64,000 nucleotides of DNA from Calendula officinalis (Eukaryota; Streptophyta; Magnoliopsida; Asterales; Asteraceae): assembly GCA_963853835.1 (NCBI GenBank), contig OY970822.1, forward strand, positions 50,370,404 through 50,434,403, given 5' to 3'. Numbering within the stretch: the stretch's first letter is position 1; each line of letters starts with the position of its first letter. This document shows positions 1-12,192 of the stretch, one piece after another. Both the position numbers and the translations under genes were made by a program. Below the pieces are notes generated by a model. The model ran no database searches and was not told where the DNA came from. It saw only the letters and a program-made list of their open reading frames with translations.

Positions 1-46
1 CGATGAAATTAATATTATTCAATTATTAAAATTTCAGGGCGTTACA
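1..46 (-). repeat. Beginning of the distal (3') LTR of the LARD-like element
   Basis: These 46 bases match 6364-6409 exactly by eye and end in GTTACA on the plus strand, the same terminus as the complete LTR. In element orientation they are the first bases of the 3' LTR. The remainder lies left of the window. Confidence 0.85.
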
Positions 47-3000
47 ACTCAACTCCACTTGAAATAGACTTCGTCCCCGAAGTCATCGCTCGGAAGAAGC
101 TCAGGGTAGCGATCCCGTATCTCAGACTCAGGCTTTCCAACGACACACATCCGCAAAAGAGGAAAAATGATAAGGTTATGAACTAAAGAAACTTGGATTA
201 TCGAAACAAGAAAAGGACGACGATAGAAGTACGAAATAATCCACGATACTCTGCTAAAGGCGTCTTCTTGCTCTCGTAGTCAGACACAGTTGTTGCACTC
301 AGTGGTTAATGTTGCGTTGAATCTCTGATTCAACTCCACTTGGAGATTTGTTACGGTTTGGTACGTGAAGACAAATGATTTCAGCATGGTACTCGGCCCT
401 CTCACGGCGACAAAATAAATTTTATAGGAAGATTTCTTCCCGCACCGCTCTATCAAATAATTACTCATACTATTTAGCAACATAAAATTTCTTATTATTG
501 GCAAATCTCTACCAGGAATGGCACCTCAAAGTCCTCTACTCTATGGAACATTAGCTCGTTTAAAACATAAGAACAATTTAGTGGTTCACACCACTTTCAC
601 AAAATACCAAAACAAGTTCACTATTCTCATAAATGTATTTATCACACAGAATTCTCATATTCTCAAATATCATGCACAGAAGGTGTTCACTTAGTAAGCA
701 ACTCATGCCTCTTACTCAATTTACATATACTCAGAATGCATTCATCCCAAATTTATACAACTTGCTTTTAACTCAACGCAAGCTTATATCATCAATTTAA
801 ACTCAAATCTCATTTAAAGACTTCTCACCGGTCGACATAATGTATACATTTACTATCTTTTATGATTTTTCACGTGATCAAATTTACTTAACAGACTACT
901 CGAACAGATAATTTCTCTTTTAAACCGCGTTATTAGTTCTCTTGATAACTCGTATTTAATAATCCTTCGCTGACTCTTTCTAGTATTGCTCGTGCAACTC
1001 ATTTTATTGATACTTATCAACTCATTTAATGTTTTTATCATTTAGCTCGTTAATTAACTTCTTGCTTTATTCTCATTTAATTTGTCTCTTGATCAATTTG
1101 ACTAATTGTCCATTTATAAATATCATTTTATTTTAAATTCTGAACGCCTCAATTAAATGTCTTCTCTTTACTCAATTAATTAACTCGTTAATTACTTACC
1201 TCGTTAATTCTTGTGTATTCCATTATTCAGTTAATCTCATTCTCAATTAAAAGCTTCCTCATTACTTTATATTTTTAGTGCTTTCTCGATTTAGAAACTC
1301 ATAGTATTTTAATAAAAAATTTATTATTTGACACGCTTATATTTTTCTCCTTTGCTCATTTTAATAACTATTCTTGATTTACCAATTACTCAATAAAACA
1401 TAATATTTGATGACATTCAATTTAATAGTCTAACTTGATAATCTCGATAGTTCAAATTTAATATTTGCTTATAATAAAATTTTCTCTTTTGATTTATTTT
1501 AATAAGTTATTTGTTTAACTTGATTTAGTAGTTCTCCATTGATTTAAACCCTTATCTTTTAAAGTTATGATAAAAAAAAAATTATCACTTTAACTCGATT
1601 TGAAAATTCATAAATAAATTCTCATCATTTCATTACTCATGTAATTATAGCGCTTGTTACTTCTCATTCGCACCATTACTCTTGGTTATTAATTTCTTAC
1701 AATTTGATAACTACACCATCACATGAATCTAATTATTCTCAATTACTCTTATAGATTCTCTAATCGCATGCATATAAATTACTCAACACAACAATTTGGC
1801 TCAACAATTTCCTCGACTGGGTTCTCCTTATAAACTTTATTTTTCACATTTTAATTCGATTTATAAATCTCCATTAGCTCAATAATACAAATTTAATAAT
1901 TCACAATTTATAATTATTCTCTATTCGCTCTCATAATATTGGCGCTTTTCTCTTTTTACCACCACCCAACTCCACTAGGAGAAAACTCGTCCCCGAGTTT
2001 GGAATTGGCACTCAAAATCCCAAAGAACTCGCTACGAACACTCGCTAGTTCGGTTTGTTGAATTCTCATTTAGATTACATATTTTAAGGTTTCATTTGAT
2101 TACTCGCTAATTAAAATCTTATGCACAGGTGTGAGTCGGTCCCAACGTATATACTCTTTACGCCCCACTCACACCCCTACTCATTAAATTTTTATTACCT
2201 TATATAAAAATTTCAGTGCTCATATTAGGTGTCAGCTTTCTCATTGATTTTCACATCCTTATTAAATTTTCTCAATTATAACTCATTAATAAATAGTCAT
2301 TTGATGACTTCTCATAAGTTAAGCTGGTTACATTTATTAGCACCACAATTCTTTATTTCGCGTTACGCATTCAGGATTATTTCTAGTTCAAATCTGAGTT
2401 TTAAATTCTCATTTTTGCTTACTCATAACGTGTTTGGTATTATTATTACCATGTAACAATTTTGTCATTAAATAGAATCTCATTTCATTCGTAGTGAACA
2501 CATCTCGTAAATTTTCTCTTGTCGCTTAACTCGCTAAATAACTCGTTTTGGGTTTCAAATCTCGTACAATAACCAATTATATTTATTCAGTACAACTATT
2601 TATTAGGTCACATCTCTTGGTTCCAAATATTAGTTATAAATAAATTTAAAAATTTTCCATTTAATTAATAAATATCCATTAAGGCCTTAATTGATTGAAT
2701 TGATGATTCTCTTAATTGGTTTGTTTCACTGTTTTCTCGAAAATTCCTAACTTAGTAAATCTATTTTCTCATTCATTAATAATTGACTTTGTTAATTTGA
2801 ATGTATCGAGATCTCCTTGATTAATATAATCAAATTTGTTTATGGGTGATTTTCTTGATTACTCAGTCAAGTGTATTATTGAATACAAACATCTCGAATA
2901 AATGACCTCATCATTTAAATTTGTTTTGGTTCATTGTTTTATTGATTTCCCACAAATTTAATAATTGTTCACTAATAGAACTTAATTTATTCTCAATTGT

Positions 3001-3833
3001 TTCCACTTGATTTGTTTGGATAACTTCTAATCAACTTAAATTGATAATGTCTTATTTGATTATTTATTATTTTCCCATAAATCTCAATTTAGCGATGTCT
3101 TCATCCAATTTACTCATTAAACCCGAACTCAACATTTTTTATTTATTTTCTCTTTAATTTGTTTTAACGATTGCTCAATCGCTCTTGATTTATTAACAAC
3201 TCAATTAGATCAACTAAAGAATTCAACTCTATTTGATTCATTAGTCTCTCTCTTGACATGTTTTGATAATTCTTTATCAATTCGTGTTTGCTGATTTTCT
3301 TATTCAATTGATTGCATTGTTTTCTCATATATATAATAATTGAGGGTTTTCATGATACTTAGATGCTTAACCAATGGTCTCCTTGAATCCTTTTCGAAAC
3401 ATAGGCATGAGTCATGTGCGTATAATAATAGGGGCCCTCTATTATTATCCGCACCTACCTCTGTCATGGTTTCCAGCCGGTTTCAAAAATCCCACGATCT
3501 CCCATCCTCATACCATCCACACAACAAGTAGTTCACAACAGTTCATGTAGTATATATACATATATAGTCGTACAATTTACGCTCATCTCGAGTTAATTTT
3601 TTTTTTCTCTTAGTAATCAATGTCACTCGCGACGTTTTTAAATAAACTAAATAACTCATAAGTAAGTACTAGAGGCATAAGGTCATCGTGATGCGCTGTT
3701 TCTCGATTTGGATTTGGACTCATTTTAAAATCACTTTTAAAAAAACTCATTTTGAAAACTCGTGCTTAGACTTGAGTTTGGAATCCACCCCTTGTGAACC
3801 CAATTCTCTCAAGCCAGAGCTCTGATACCAACT
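47..3833 (-). other. Non-coding internal domain of the LARD-like element
   Basis: This 3.8-kb stretch lies between the two LTR copies and holds no recognisable gag, protease, reverse transcriptase or integrase. The plus strand is pyrimidine-rich, with CTCATT, CTCAATT and CTCGATT words recurring from about 560 to 3330. A polypurine-like region abuts the distal LTR at 47-90 (read on the minus strand). Similar words recur at about 328-350 and 1966-2000. I see no gene here. Confidence 0.7.
3819..3830 (-). other. Primer binding site (initiator tRNA-Met type)
   Basis: The minus strand reads TGGTATCAGAGC, the usual complement of the 3' end of plant initiator tRNA-Met, three bases inside the LTR end at 3834. 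It fixes the element's orientation and the LTR boundary. Confidence 0.9.
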
Positions 3834-6409
3834 TGTAACATTCCAAAAATCAGGGGAAATTTAAAAATTTTTAACCAATAAAATATTACATTTCCCCAAA
3901 AGTACAAGTAACTCAAAGGTCCCAACTCATAAATAAAAATATAAAACCGTCTCGTGGTTTAAATGCGGAATAATTAAAGGTTTTTAAAAACAAAACATGT
4001 TTGACTCGAAAATAAATGTTTTAATCCAAATCCATAAATATAAAAATAAAAACTCAGCTCATAAACCATTGACCTTCTCTTTGCCCTTACTAGTACCTGC
4101 AAAATGGGAGGGAGTGTTTGGGGTTAGCCACCGCCGAGTGAATAATCAACACAATAAGCATACACATACAAACAATCCACACCACATAAGTGATCCCTAA
4201 AGACTCTACTCAATTCTCGATTATTAGGCATTTTATTAAATTTCACTTGGTTCGCCAATGCCGTGACGAATCCACAACGCGTGCCCCTGCTCTCGCGCTC
4301 GTCACTAGCACCCCCTTCCAACACCCACTAGTGTCCCGCAGTACCACGCTGACAGTCGTGAATTGTACTTGGCTCGGGAAGAGTTGGCTACCTCATGAAT
4401 CTCAAATATAGTTAGTTAGTTTTATTAACGTGTTGACCCATTACAACATGTACTCATATAAAACTAACAGCTCAAGCTCAAGTATATCATCTCATAGATA
4501 TATAACCACATAGCACCACCCAAGTGCATAACAACTCATAATCAAAACTCAAGTACACAGATCATTCACAACAACAAGCTTAGCTCAATCAATCACAGTT
4601 CATAACATATAGCACATAATCATGAATCAAATGTAAGTGCAAGTTTAGAGTGAGATTACCCACCTCGAAAAGATGTATGCTCCTAAGTGTCCTCGGCACG
4701 GAATAACGTCTCCACTCAAGTCCTAAAAGGTCCTACAAAGCATAATGGAACTTGGTTTAGAATTTGACTAAAAGGCAATGACAGCAGAATCTGACAGCAC
4801 TCTCACGGAAACATCCATAACTCTCAAACCGCTCACTAGATTTGACCCAAATTTTTACAGTAGCTAAATAATTCAGAGGACTACAATTTGTCAAAAGATT
4901 TCGGGACTTGAATCCAAACAGAAGGGACTCAAAACAGACCCACAAGACAGAATAGCGGAACCGAAAACTATTCTGGGATGGTTTACGAACACAGCAATAA
5001 CTTTTAAATGACAAATCAGATCGACGAGCCGTCAGCGGAAACGGAAAGAGGACTCGGAAAACTAGAGACTAACGTGGCCCAAAAATCCAGAAACGTATTT
5101 TAAGTGTGATAAAAACGTACTCAAACTCAGGGAACAGATTCTGTAAAAAATTCAGCATTATGTTTAAAACCCGTTTTGATTCCCGACATCAACCCGTTAA
5201 TTCCCGAGACACCCGACAGCCCCGAAACTCACTTTTAACTCAAAAACTTGTTTAAGAACAATTTAACCCTTCTATTTTGAAATCTATTTCGGTCTAGGAA
5301 ACCAAGAACCTTAAGGTTCGGTTTCCATTTTTTCTTGATTAATAAAACGTCTATGTCATCACAAAAAGGTTTTTACCCAAACCAAACCCGACACTAGTAA
5401 AATCAGTGGCCAAAACCCGACACCATCCGAGACAAAATCAATTAAAACGATTTGATAGTTAACAACGGTTGACAACCCGGTTTGATTTAGTTTGACAAAA
5501 TCCACAATTCACAATCATATAAATTAACAAAACCCGAGATAAATGAACTACAAACCAATTAAATTATTAAAGATGATAAAACGAAACAATATGAAAGAAA
5601 AAGGACAATATGAAAAGGGATGATAATTATACCCTACGAATCAATATGCGAGATTGGCGAAACATCGGGATTCCCACACGCAATCACTAAATCAAACAGG
5701 TGTTTCTTTTGTACCAAATATGAGCGCTGCCACTTAAATTCCCCAAGGGCTTCAAATAATGTAACTAATTCTTATAAACTTCATGTACAAGTGCACATGC
5801 TTGAAATAATCAGATGAAAAGATCATCTCCTCCTAATGCCACCGTCCAACCATTTAACTCCACCTATTGTCCATAAAATTCGAAATTCTCAAGCAAGAAT
5901 AAACTCCCACTGTCAATTTGAAACCAAATTCCATCGTCTGACAACCCGTGACCTGCTTCTATGTTGATGACTTCTTCCAATTGTATCTCACGAGAACCAT
6001 AAAAATATGTGCGGTCGAAGGTTGCAAATGTGGGGGAAGTACGGTAATTTTTGGTTTAAGTACTATTTAACTCGGGCCACTAACTCATATTAGGCTTTAA
6101 GACCGAAAACAAATTAAAACCCAACAACAAGAGATTTGTTCCTTGGCATTGGCCTTCGGCTGGCCCGACTCAAAAGAATATCACTCAACTCATGTGATTA
6201 ACTAATCGGTCTAAACCCGAGAGGAACTATTAAATTATTTTTAATAATATACGAACGTATACTAAACTATAAAGTGTCCAAATAATTAAAATGTATAAAT
6301 AATACGAACCGTCTAAATATCTGTAATTAATTTAATAATTATTAATATTAAATTTAAATATGACGATGAAATTAATATTATTCAATTATTAAAATTTCAG
6401 GGCGTTACA
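3834..6409 (-). repeat. Complete 5' LTR of the LARD-like element (2,576 bp)
   Basis: On the plus strand it starts TGTAACATTCC and ends GGGCGTTACA, giving TG...CA ends with a short inverted repeat TGTAAC/GTTACA. One end lies next to the primer site and the other matches bases 1-46. It holds no protein frame I recognise. Its outer end (6409/6410) cuts into the neighbouring copia-like element, so this element inserted later. Confidence 0.85.
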
Positions 6410-8757
6410 TGTAGGTAACCAACCCCATAAAAACAGCTTACGTAACCCAGGTATAGTTTATGAAAAACTCTTTAATAGCGTCTCCTAGTAAAGAACACTA
6501 TGTCTCTACTTCTTGGGCAAATATGTTAGGCTTATCCCTTGCAGCACGATATTTGTGACAACGAATACGAGCATGGTAGAAAATTATCAACTCATGTATT
6601 CGAAATCATTTTATGAGTTCTTGATTTAAACTGCTGTGATAAACGACAAAGAACAAATCAGTTCGTTTGGGCACGACCATGCACTTGTCAGTCTCTAATC
6701 ATGTCAAAGGACCTATAAATATCTCTCCTTAAAAGGAGGTGCAATTACCATCTTGTTATATTTCGATTTAAAATACAACTTCCTTTGCACCCAGTATCGC
6801 CTCGTATGACAAACGTTTTTCAGAATTGTCTAAGACGAACCAAAGTACATTAGTCATTGTATCCTAAACCAAATACCTCAGGCTTAAGGACAATCCTAGT
6901 GAACAATACTTTTGAACTTTTCAACCACGAAGTATTGTCACGGTGGTCGATCCAATATTCGTTGAGCCTCCAACAGAATATCACCGATATTTAGTTTACA
7001 CAGAACTTGTGTAGCTATCTTCGAAGAACTTCGAATCTACCACCAAATATCGCGATGACGTTAACGTCCCATCAAGGTTCCCACCAAGACGAGTAGTCAC
7101 AGATTTATATCTTTTTGAATAAAAGACTTTTATTCATGGATATTGTAAAACATACAAAGTCTGAATAACAATGATACTAACTCATGTATTATTCCTCTCT
7201 GGACATAGATACTGAATTATTACTGGATCATTACTTATTCCTTTTGTTCGTGTTGATTACTTAATGATTCCTACAATTTTAATTGTAACTTTATCACTAA
7301 ACCAATCATTTCTATTAAACTAAAGACACAAGACGAGTATTTAGGAATACTGTTTCTTTTGTATTTGCTAGATATTGTTTATGGAACATTTAGAACATAT
7401 TCTAGTCTTGGCTTTTATGTAATTCGGCAAACATAGGAGGATTGGAAATTAACTCCTTAGTTTCTTGAATTCATAAAATTGTCCTTGTAACTAAAGCCTC
7501 TTTTAGTTACTTGATTTGTAGATATTCTTACTGGTTAAAGAAATTTCCTTAAACGATTATGTTGTCCACTGAAGTGTTAACAACCTATTAGATATGCAAT
7601 AATTAGTCACAAGACTTGTGATCACGCTATTAGGTTTGCAATAATCTAATCAATGATCATTTATTTCTCTTAACTCTTTGGCTAACGACTTGGTAAAACC
7701 TTGTTGTTAATGTCTTACTAACTTACTGAATTCATTAACATCTTTAATGAATTGCGTTAGTCTTAGCTCCCACTTACTTTTATGGAATTTAAGCATCTCT
7801 TAAACTACTTTGACCTAGTCAATAACTTGTAGTTTAATCTTTTAAGAATTCTATCAATAATTAAGATCATCTTTTGGATTTGCGAATATCCAACATTCCT
7901 GTTTAGGGAATTATGATCTTTATTGATTGCTGTATCTAACAAGTATAAGACACCTGAAACGATACTTCCAATTCTTAAGTACATTAGTATTCTTTTAAGA
8001 ACTTTATTTATTGCCAAAGTCATTTCCTTGGATTTCTTAAATATCCATTATTCCTATAAGGGAATTATGACTTGATTAAATATTGTATTTATTACAAGTA
8101 TAAAAGACTTGCAATAATACCTTTTAATTCTTAAACACATTAATATAGTTTGTCTCTTTTAAGAGTTTATTTAATGTCTAAGTCATTTTACTTGGATTAT
8201 ACGAATATCCAATTATTCCTATTAGGGAATTATGACTTCGTTAAATCCTTTATACAAGTATAAAAGACTTGTAATAACACTCTTAAAGTCTATCTTGATT
8301 ATATCCAATATAATCATACTATATTAATGCTAATACTTTAAAACTTACTATCATAAGTAATGACTATTACTTAAGATGTTTTAACTAAGTTCAATATTCA
8401 TTGTACCTTATGCTTCCATAAAACTCTTAAATACTTTCATTAGAAAAACTTTCTAATTACTAGTATCTAAGTACCTTGAGCTATCAAGACATTATTCATT
8501 CATACAACAATCAAACAAGTATATAATATGAAATATAAGTAACTCAAAACTTGACTTCCAATCTAGTCATAAACCTTGACTAGTGTAATTATCACACATG
8601 CACACAATATAATTCAACCATGGATTCGAAATTTATTAAAACCAAAGAAAAACTTGTTTTAACATAAAATAAAATTATCCAAACAATAAAGTAAAATTGT
8701 TTAAAACTGAATCCACAAAAATACTGAATCAAAAACATGGTGCTCGTGGGATCATCA
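6410..8757 (-). other. Non-coding region downstream of gag in the TR-GAG-like element
   Basis: No coding frame is recognisable between the end of gag and the LARD-like insertion. The only clear structure is a three-copy tandem repeat at 7830-8285. The rest is AT-rich and unassigned. Confidence 0.5.
7830..8285. repeat. Three degenerate tandem copies of a ~158-bp unit
   Basis: The core 'AATATCCA..ATTCCT....AGGGAATTATGA' recurs near 7885, 8040 and 8205. Each copy is followed by an 'ACAAGTATAA(A)AGAC' block. The spacing is roughly 155-165 bases and the copies have diverged by substitutions and small indels. The array sits in the 3' non-coding part of the gag-only element. Confidence 0.7.
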
Positions 8758-9591
8758 CTATCTCATGCTGGTCATCATCACTTTCCATCTCCTCCTGCAA
8801 TAAACGATTGCAAAAGTTAGATTACTCGTAACGTACTTTACAAGTATCTTAAAGTGATTAAGAAGTGTGGTTGTGTTACCTGAGGAACTTGCGTTTCCTC
8901 CACTACCACTTGCAGCCTTTGGACAATTCTTTTTCCAATGCCCAGCCTCACCACACTTGAAGCACCGATTCTCGGTCCTCGCAGTGTTAGGCTTCACCTT
9001 CTTGACCTTTTGTTTGACACCTTTACCATTTGGCACTCCTTGGTTAGGATAGGTTTTACCCTTTCCTTTACCACAATGCCCTTCTTCATCGCTATCATCA
9101 GTTGTGCGACCCCATTTATAATTGGTCTCAATATTCAACTCAACAGCCTCGAGCATGGATTGTAGCTCGGGAATGGAATTATCCATATTACGTTTGTTGT
9201 AGTTGGCTACAAAGAACTTGTAGTCATCGGACAATGAGTTGAGTATCACGTCCATTGCTAACTGCAATGGCATGTGGTGACCAAGTCTAGCAAGGTGATC
9301 AACGTGCACCTTCATTCTCATGACGTGTGCACCAACTGATGCTCCCTCAGCCATCTTGCAAGAAGCGAACGCCTTACAAGCGTAAAATGCTTGTCCTGGT
9401 TCATTTTCTTCATCCTTGGCAGGGGTTTTCAACACGTTTCTTTCTCGGTCAATCCTATCCCTCTCTTGTCTGAGCATGATCTTAAAATCACGCCTCCAAT
9501 TGAGGAAATTTGACCCGGTCTTTTCTTTCTTTCCTAGAAAGAAACGTCGCGACAGTTTGTTGTAGCTTATCGTTGTGTTTGTTGCTGCCAT
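8758..9591 (-). CDS. gag: Copia-type Gag with zinc knuckle, internally deleted
   Basis: The 277-residue frame begins with a Met and an N-terminal Gag segment. Residues 87-125 (AHVMRMKVHVDHLARLGH and onward) are typical of copia Gag of the UBN2 kind. A CCHC zinc knuckle, CFKCGEAGHWKKNC, lies at residues 210-223 and is expected to bind RNA during packaging. Compared with the gag piece at 13316-13690, about 50-55 residues are missing in frame between residues 65 and 75, just before 'CKAFASCKM'. The last 35 residues or so after the Gly/Ser-rich stretch do not look like Gag. No pol follows. It may encode an unusual short Gag or be a dead copy. Confidence 0.75.
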   Translation of the reverse strand: MAATNTTISYNKLSRRFFLGKKEKTGSNFLNWRRDFKIMLRQERDRIDRERNVLKTPAKDEENEPGQAFYACKAFASCKMAEGASVGAHVMRMKVHVDHLARLGHHMPLQLAMDVILNSLSDDYKFFVANYNKRNMDNSIPELQSMLEAVELNIETNYKWGRTTDDSDEEGHCGKGKGKTYPNQGVPNGKGVKQKVKKVKPNTARTENRCFKCGEAGHWKKNCPKAASGSGGNASSSGNTTTLLNHFKILVKYVTSNLTFAIVYCRRRWKVMMTSMR

Positions 9592-10979
9592 CTACAAATC
9601 AAACCCAGTTTAATTAGTAATCATCAATAAACATTCTCTAAAATATATTATAAACCCATAATTAATATTTTAGGCCTAGGATCCATATATCACATTCTCG
9701 CAGCAAGGTTTGGGCACTTCCCGACGAGACATGCTGTTTCTGGTAGGTAACATCCTTACCGATCGTATCAAGACTTGACACGATTCCTAGGGGTCGTAGA
9801 ATGTTTAGACTTATAACTTATTACAACCATGTACAATCTAATTGTACATTTCTAAGTTAGTAACAAAGTCTAGTATGTTTACTCTACTTAAGTACTTTTT
9901 GGGTCGGGATTCCCGATTATCACCAAAGTAGATCAGACCATCTAAGACAGTGCGATGCTCTGCGCCGGGACTCCCGATTATCACAGAACCTTACGCACCC
10001 TGACACTCGCAATGATTTGAATCCGTATTTAAGGTTCTTTATCCTTACAATATGAATATCGTTGAACAAGTGAGGTGTTCCATTAGGTGGATAGTACTTC
10101 GATCTAAGATTTTCTTGGGTTTGTTTATGTCTTAAATTAAACTTAAACCTTTATTCCAATCTTAATCTTTGTTTAAAATGTGTGACTTGTGAATTTAAGA
10201 ATTCTACAAGACGCCCTTTTAAAACTTAAGAACTATTCTTTAAAACTTATAGTTTCAAGAATTTGCACGATTTTATATGTATACCTAAAACGAGGTGTAC
10301 AAAACGTTTTACTAGGTCTTGTGAAAAACCTTATCTTATTATAAAACTTACTTGTTTGATTTTACTTGAGAAACTTAAAACTTATTTTAAACTTTTAATT
10401 CTATTATAATTCATAAACTTGAATCATAAATCTAGTTTAACACACCTAGTTTTTCATATGTCTAATAATGAAATTAAACATTTGTTTTGACTTACTAGAT
10501 TCGACAAAAAAACTTATGTCATGGCGACACACCTATTAAATTTGTGACTTTCTTGTGTAGCTCCCACTAGCTCCAGCAACCATGATGGAACTTGAGCAAA
10601 CACAATCACCGGTTTATACTTGGTGAAACTAATAAACTTATTATATAAAGACTATATATAATAATACTTAGTTTGTTTAACCTTTCTTGATCATTAATCT
10701 ATTATATTACATAACTTGTAAAATACTTATATTATACTTGTATAATTATCTAGTTATAATAACTTATAACTTTATACATTTTAATATATATAACTTTATA
10801 TATTTCTAGTTAATTATATAATTTTAACTTGTACAATTTCTAGTTATAATATAACTTTGTACTTTCTAGTTTTAATTATATAATAACTTTATACAATAAC
10901 TAGTTATACTATTATCTTTTAAGATCAAAATAACATTACCCTTTTAATTGTTCCATTTAATCTTGTATTTAATATATTC

Positions 10980-10981
<2 letters not shown>

Positions 10982-11050
<69 letters not shown>
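10982..11050. repeat. (TA)n microsatellite
   Basis: About 69 bases of uninterrupted TA dinucleotide. Confidence 0.95.
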
Positions 11051-11051
<1 letters not shown>

Positions 11052-11739
11052 TTCTAACATGTAATAATAATATTACATCTAATTTATACGTATGTATTTT
11101 AACTTAATCTAATTAAAAATACGTATAAACTTATTTATATCTTTTAAAATTCAATTTTCTTAATAACTAAAATTCCGAAAATATAATACATATATATAAA
11201 TAAATAAATACACCTTGTTAATTTTAGAACTTAAAAATTAACACTTCTTCTAATCTTATTAATTCCCTGTTAATAATTACTTAAACCCTAATCTTGTTCT
11301 TGATCAATCAAAACTAGGGTTTTGACTCTCTTGATCAAAGACATTATTTTATTAAAAGATTAATTTTAATCAATCCTATTTAAATAATAAACTTTGTTTA
11401 AATTCTAAGATAGATTATAACCTTTAATAAATTTATTTAAAATTTTTAATTTAAAACTTATAGACAATAAAACTTTGTCTAAATTACTAGGTTTAAAGAA
11501 CTAGTCTTAATAAATCTATCAAAATAATAATTAAACCTATTAAACATAAACTTGTTTAATTATCTAGGTTTTAGATTATTACTATTCTAATTAATTCTTT
11601 TAATTAAACTAAACTAGTTTAATCCTAGATTATATCTAGGGTTTCGAAAATTTCCTTAAAGCCTAGGAAACTTTTCCACCAATTAAACTAGGCTAGTTAA
11701 ACAAACTTGGTGTCCAAGCAACCTCCTTGATTTCGAAAT

Positions 11740-12090
11740 CTTTTAGGGAAAAAGGAAGGGATCCTTTTTGATCAATTAAACCAAAACTTGGTTTAACATA
11801 CTTGATCCTAGATTTGGAAGATCAACGAATAAGGAAAGAATCCTTTTGATCAAGAACTTTGATGTTCTTGATCCTAGGGTTCTTCCTCCTTTTTCAAAAA
11901 TTCTAGGGTTAGGGGAAAGAAGCCTTTTGACCAATTAAACTAAACTAGATTAATGTTCTTGGTCCTAGGGTTCTTTATTGCTTTTTCGAAAATTCTAGGG
12001 TTTTAGAAACCTCTTGACCAATTAAACTAAACTAGTTTAATATTCTTGGTCCTAGGGTTCTTACCCTTTTCGAAATTTAAGAAGAAGAAG
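11740..12090. repeat. Four to five degenerate tandem repeats, period ~88-115 bp
   Basis: A block of the form 'GA(C/T)CAATTAAACTAAACTAG', followed by 'TTCTTGGTCCTAGGGTTCTT' and 'TTTTTCGAAAATTCTAGGG', recurs at about 11770, 11850, 11929 and 12017. It lies in the leader, close to the primer site. Confidence 0.7.
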
Positions 12091-12179
12091 GAAAAACTTG
12101 GAACAAAAAAAAACTTGTAATTAAAAATAAACAAACAAAAGAAATTGTACGTTAATCTAGTTTAGATTTCTAAACCAAC

Positions 12180-12191
12180 GCTCTGATACCA
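12180..12191 (-). other. Primer binding site (tRNA-Met type)
   Basis: The minus strand reads TGGTATCAGAGC directly inside the LTR end at 12193. This confirms that 12193-13315 is the 5' LTR of a minus-strand element. Confidence 0.9.
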
Positions 12192-12192
12192 C

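Larger units (their letters stand above)
1..6409 (-). mobile_element. LARD-like non-autonomous LTR retrotransposon, far LTR cut by window edge
   Basis: Bases 1-46 repeat the last 46 bases of the segment ending at 6409, so two direct LTR copies bound this element. The complete LTR is 3834-6409. A tRNA-Met primer site lies beside it at 3819-3830 in minus orientation, so the element reads right to left. The internal part (47-3833) has no gag or pol frame of useful length. Long LTRs with a large coding-free interior fit the LARD class. The primer site and the purine-rich end next to the distal LTR resemble Ty3/gypsy elements of the Tekay/Del kind, which is an inference. The target-site duplication cannot be tested because the left end is outside the window. 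Confidence 0.8.
9592..12179 (-). other. Long 5' leader of the gag-only element
   Basis: This 2.6-kb stretch between primer site and gag has no coding frame. It contains a TA microsatellite at 10982-11050 and a set of tandem repeats at 11740-12090. A leader this long is unusual for copia elements but occurs in derivatives that have picked up filler DNA. Confidence 0.5.

Noticed and set aside
3997..4411. Several 65-75-residue frames on both strands inside the LARD LTR
   Set aside because: They lie in an LTR, overlap on opposite strands and resemble no protein.
10982..11050. Telomere, centromere or CRISPR-like array interpretation of regular repeats
   Set aside because: This is a plain TA microsatellite, and the other arrays lack regular unique spacers. 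The host is a plant.
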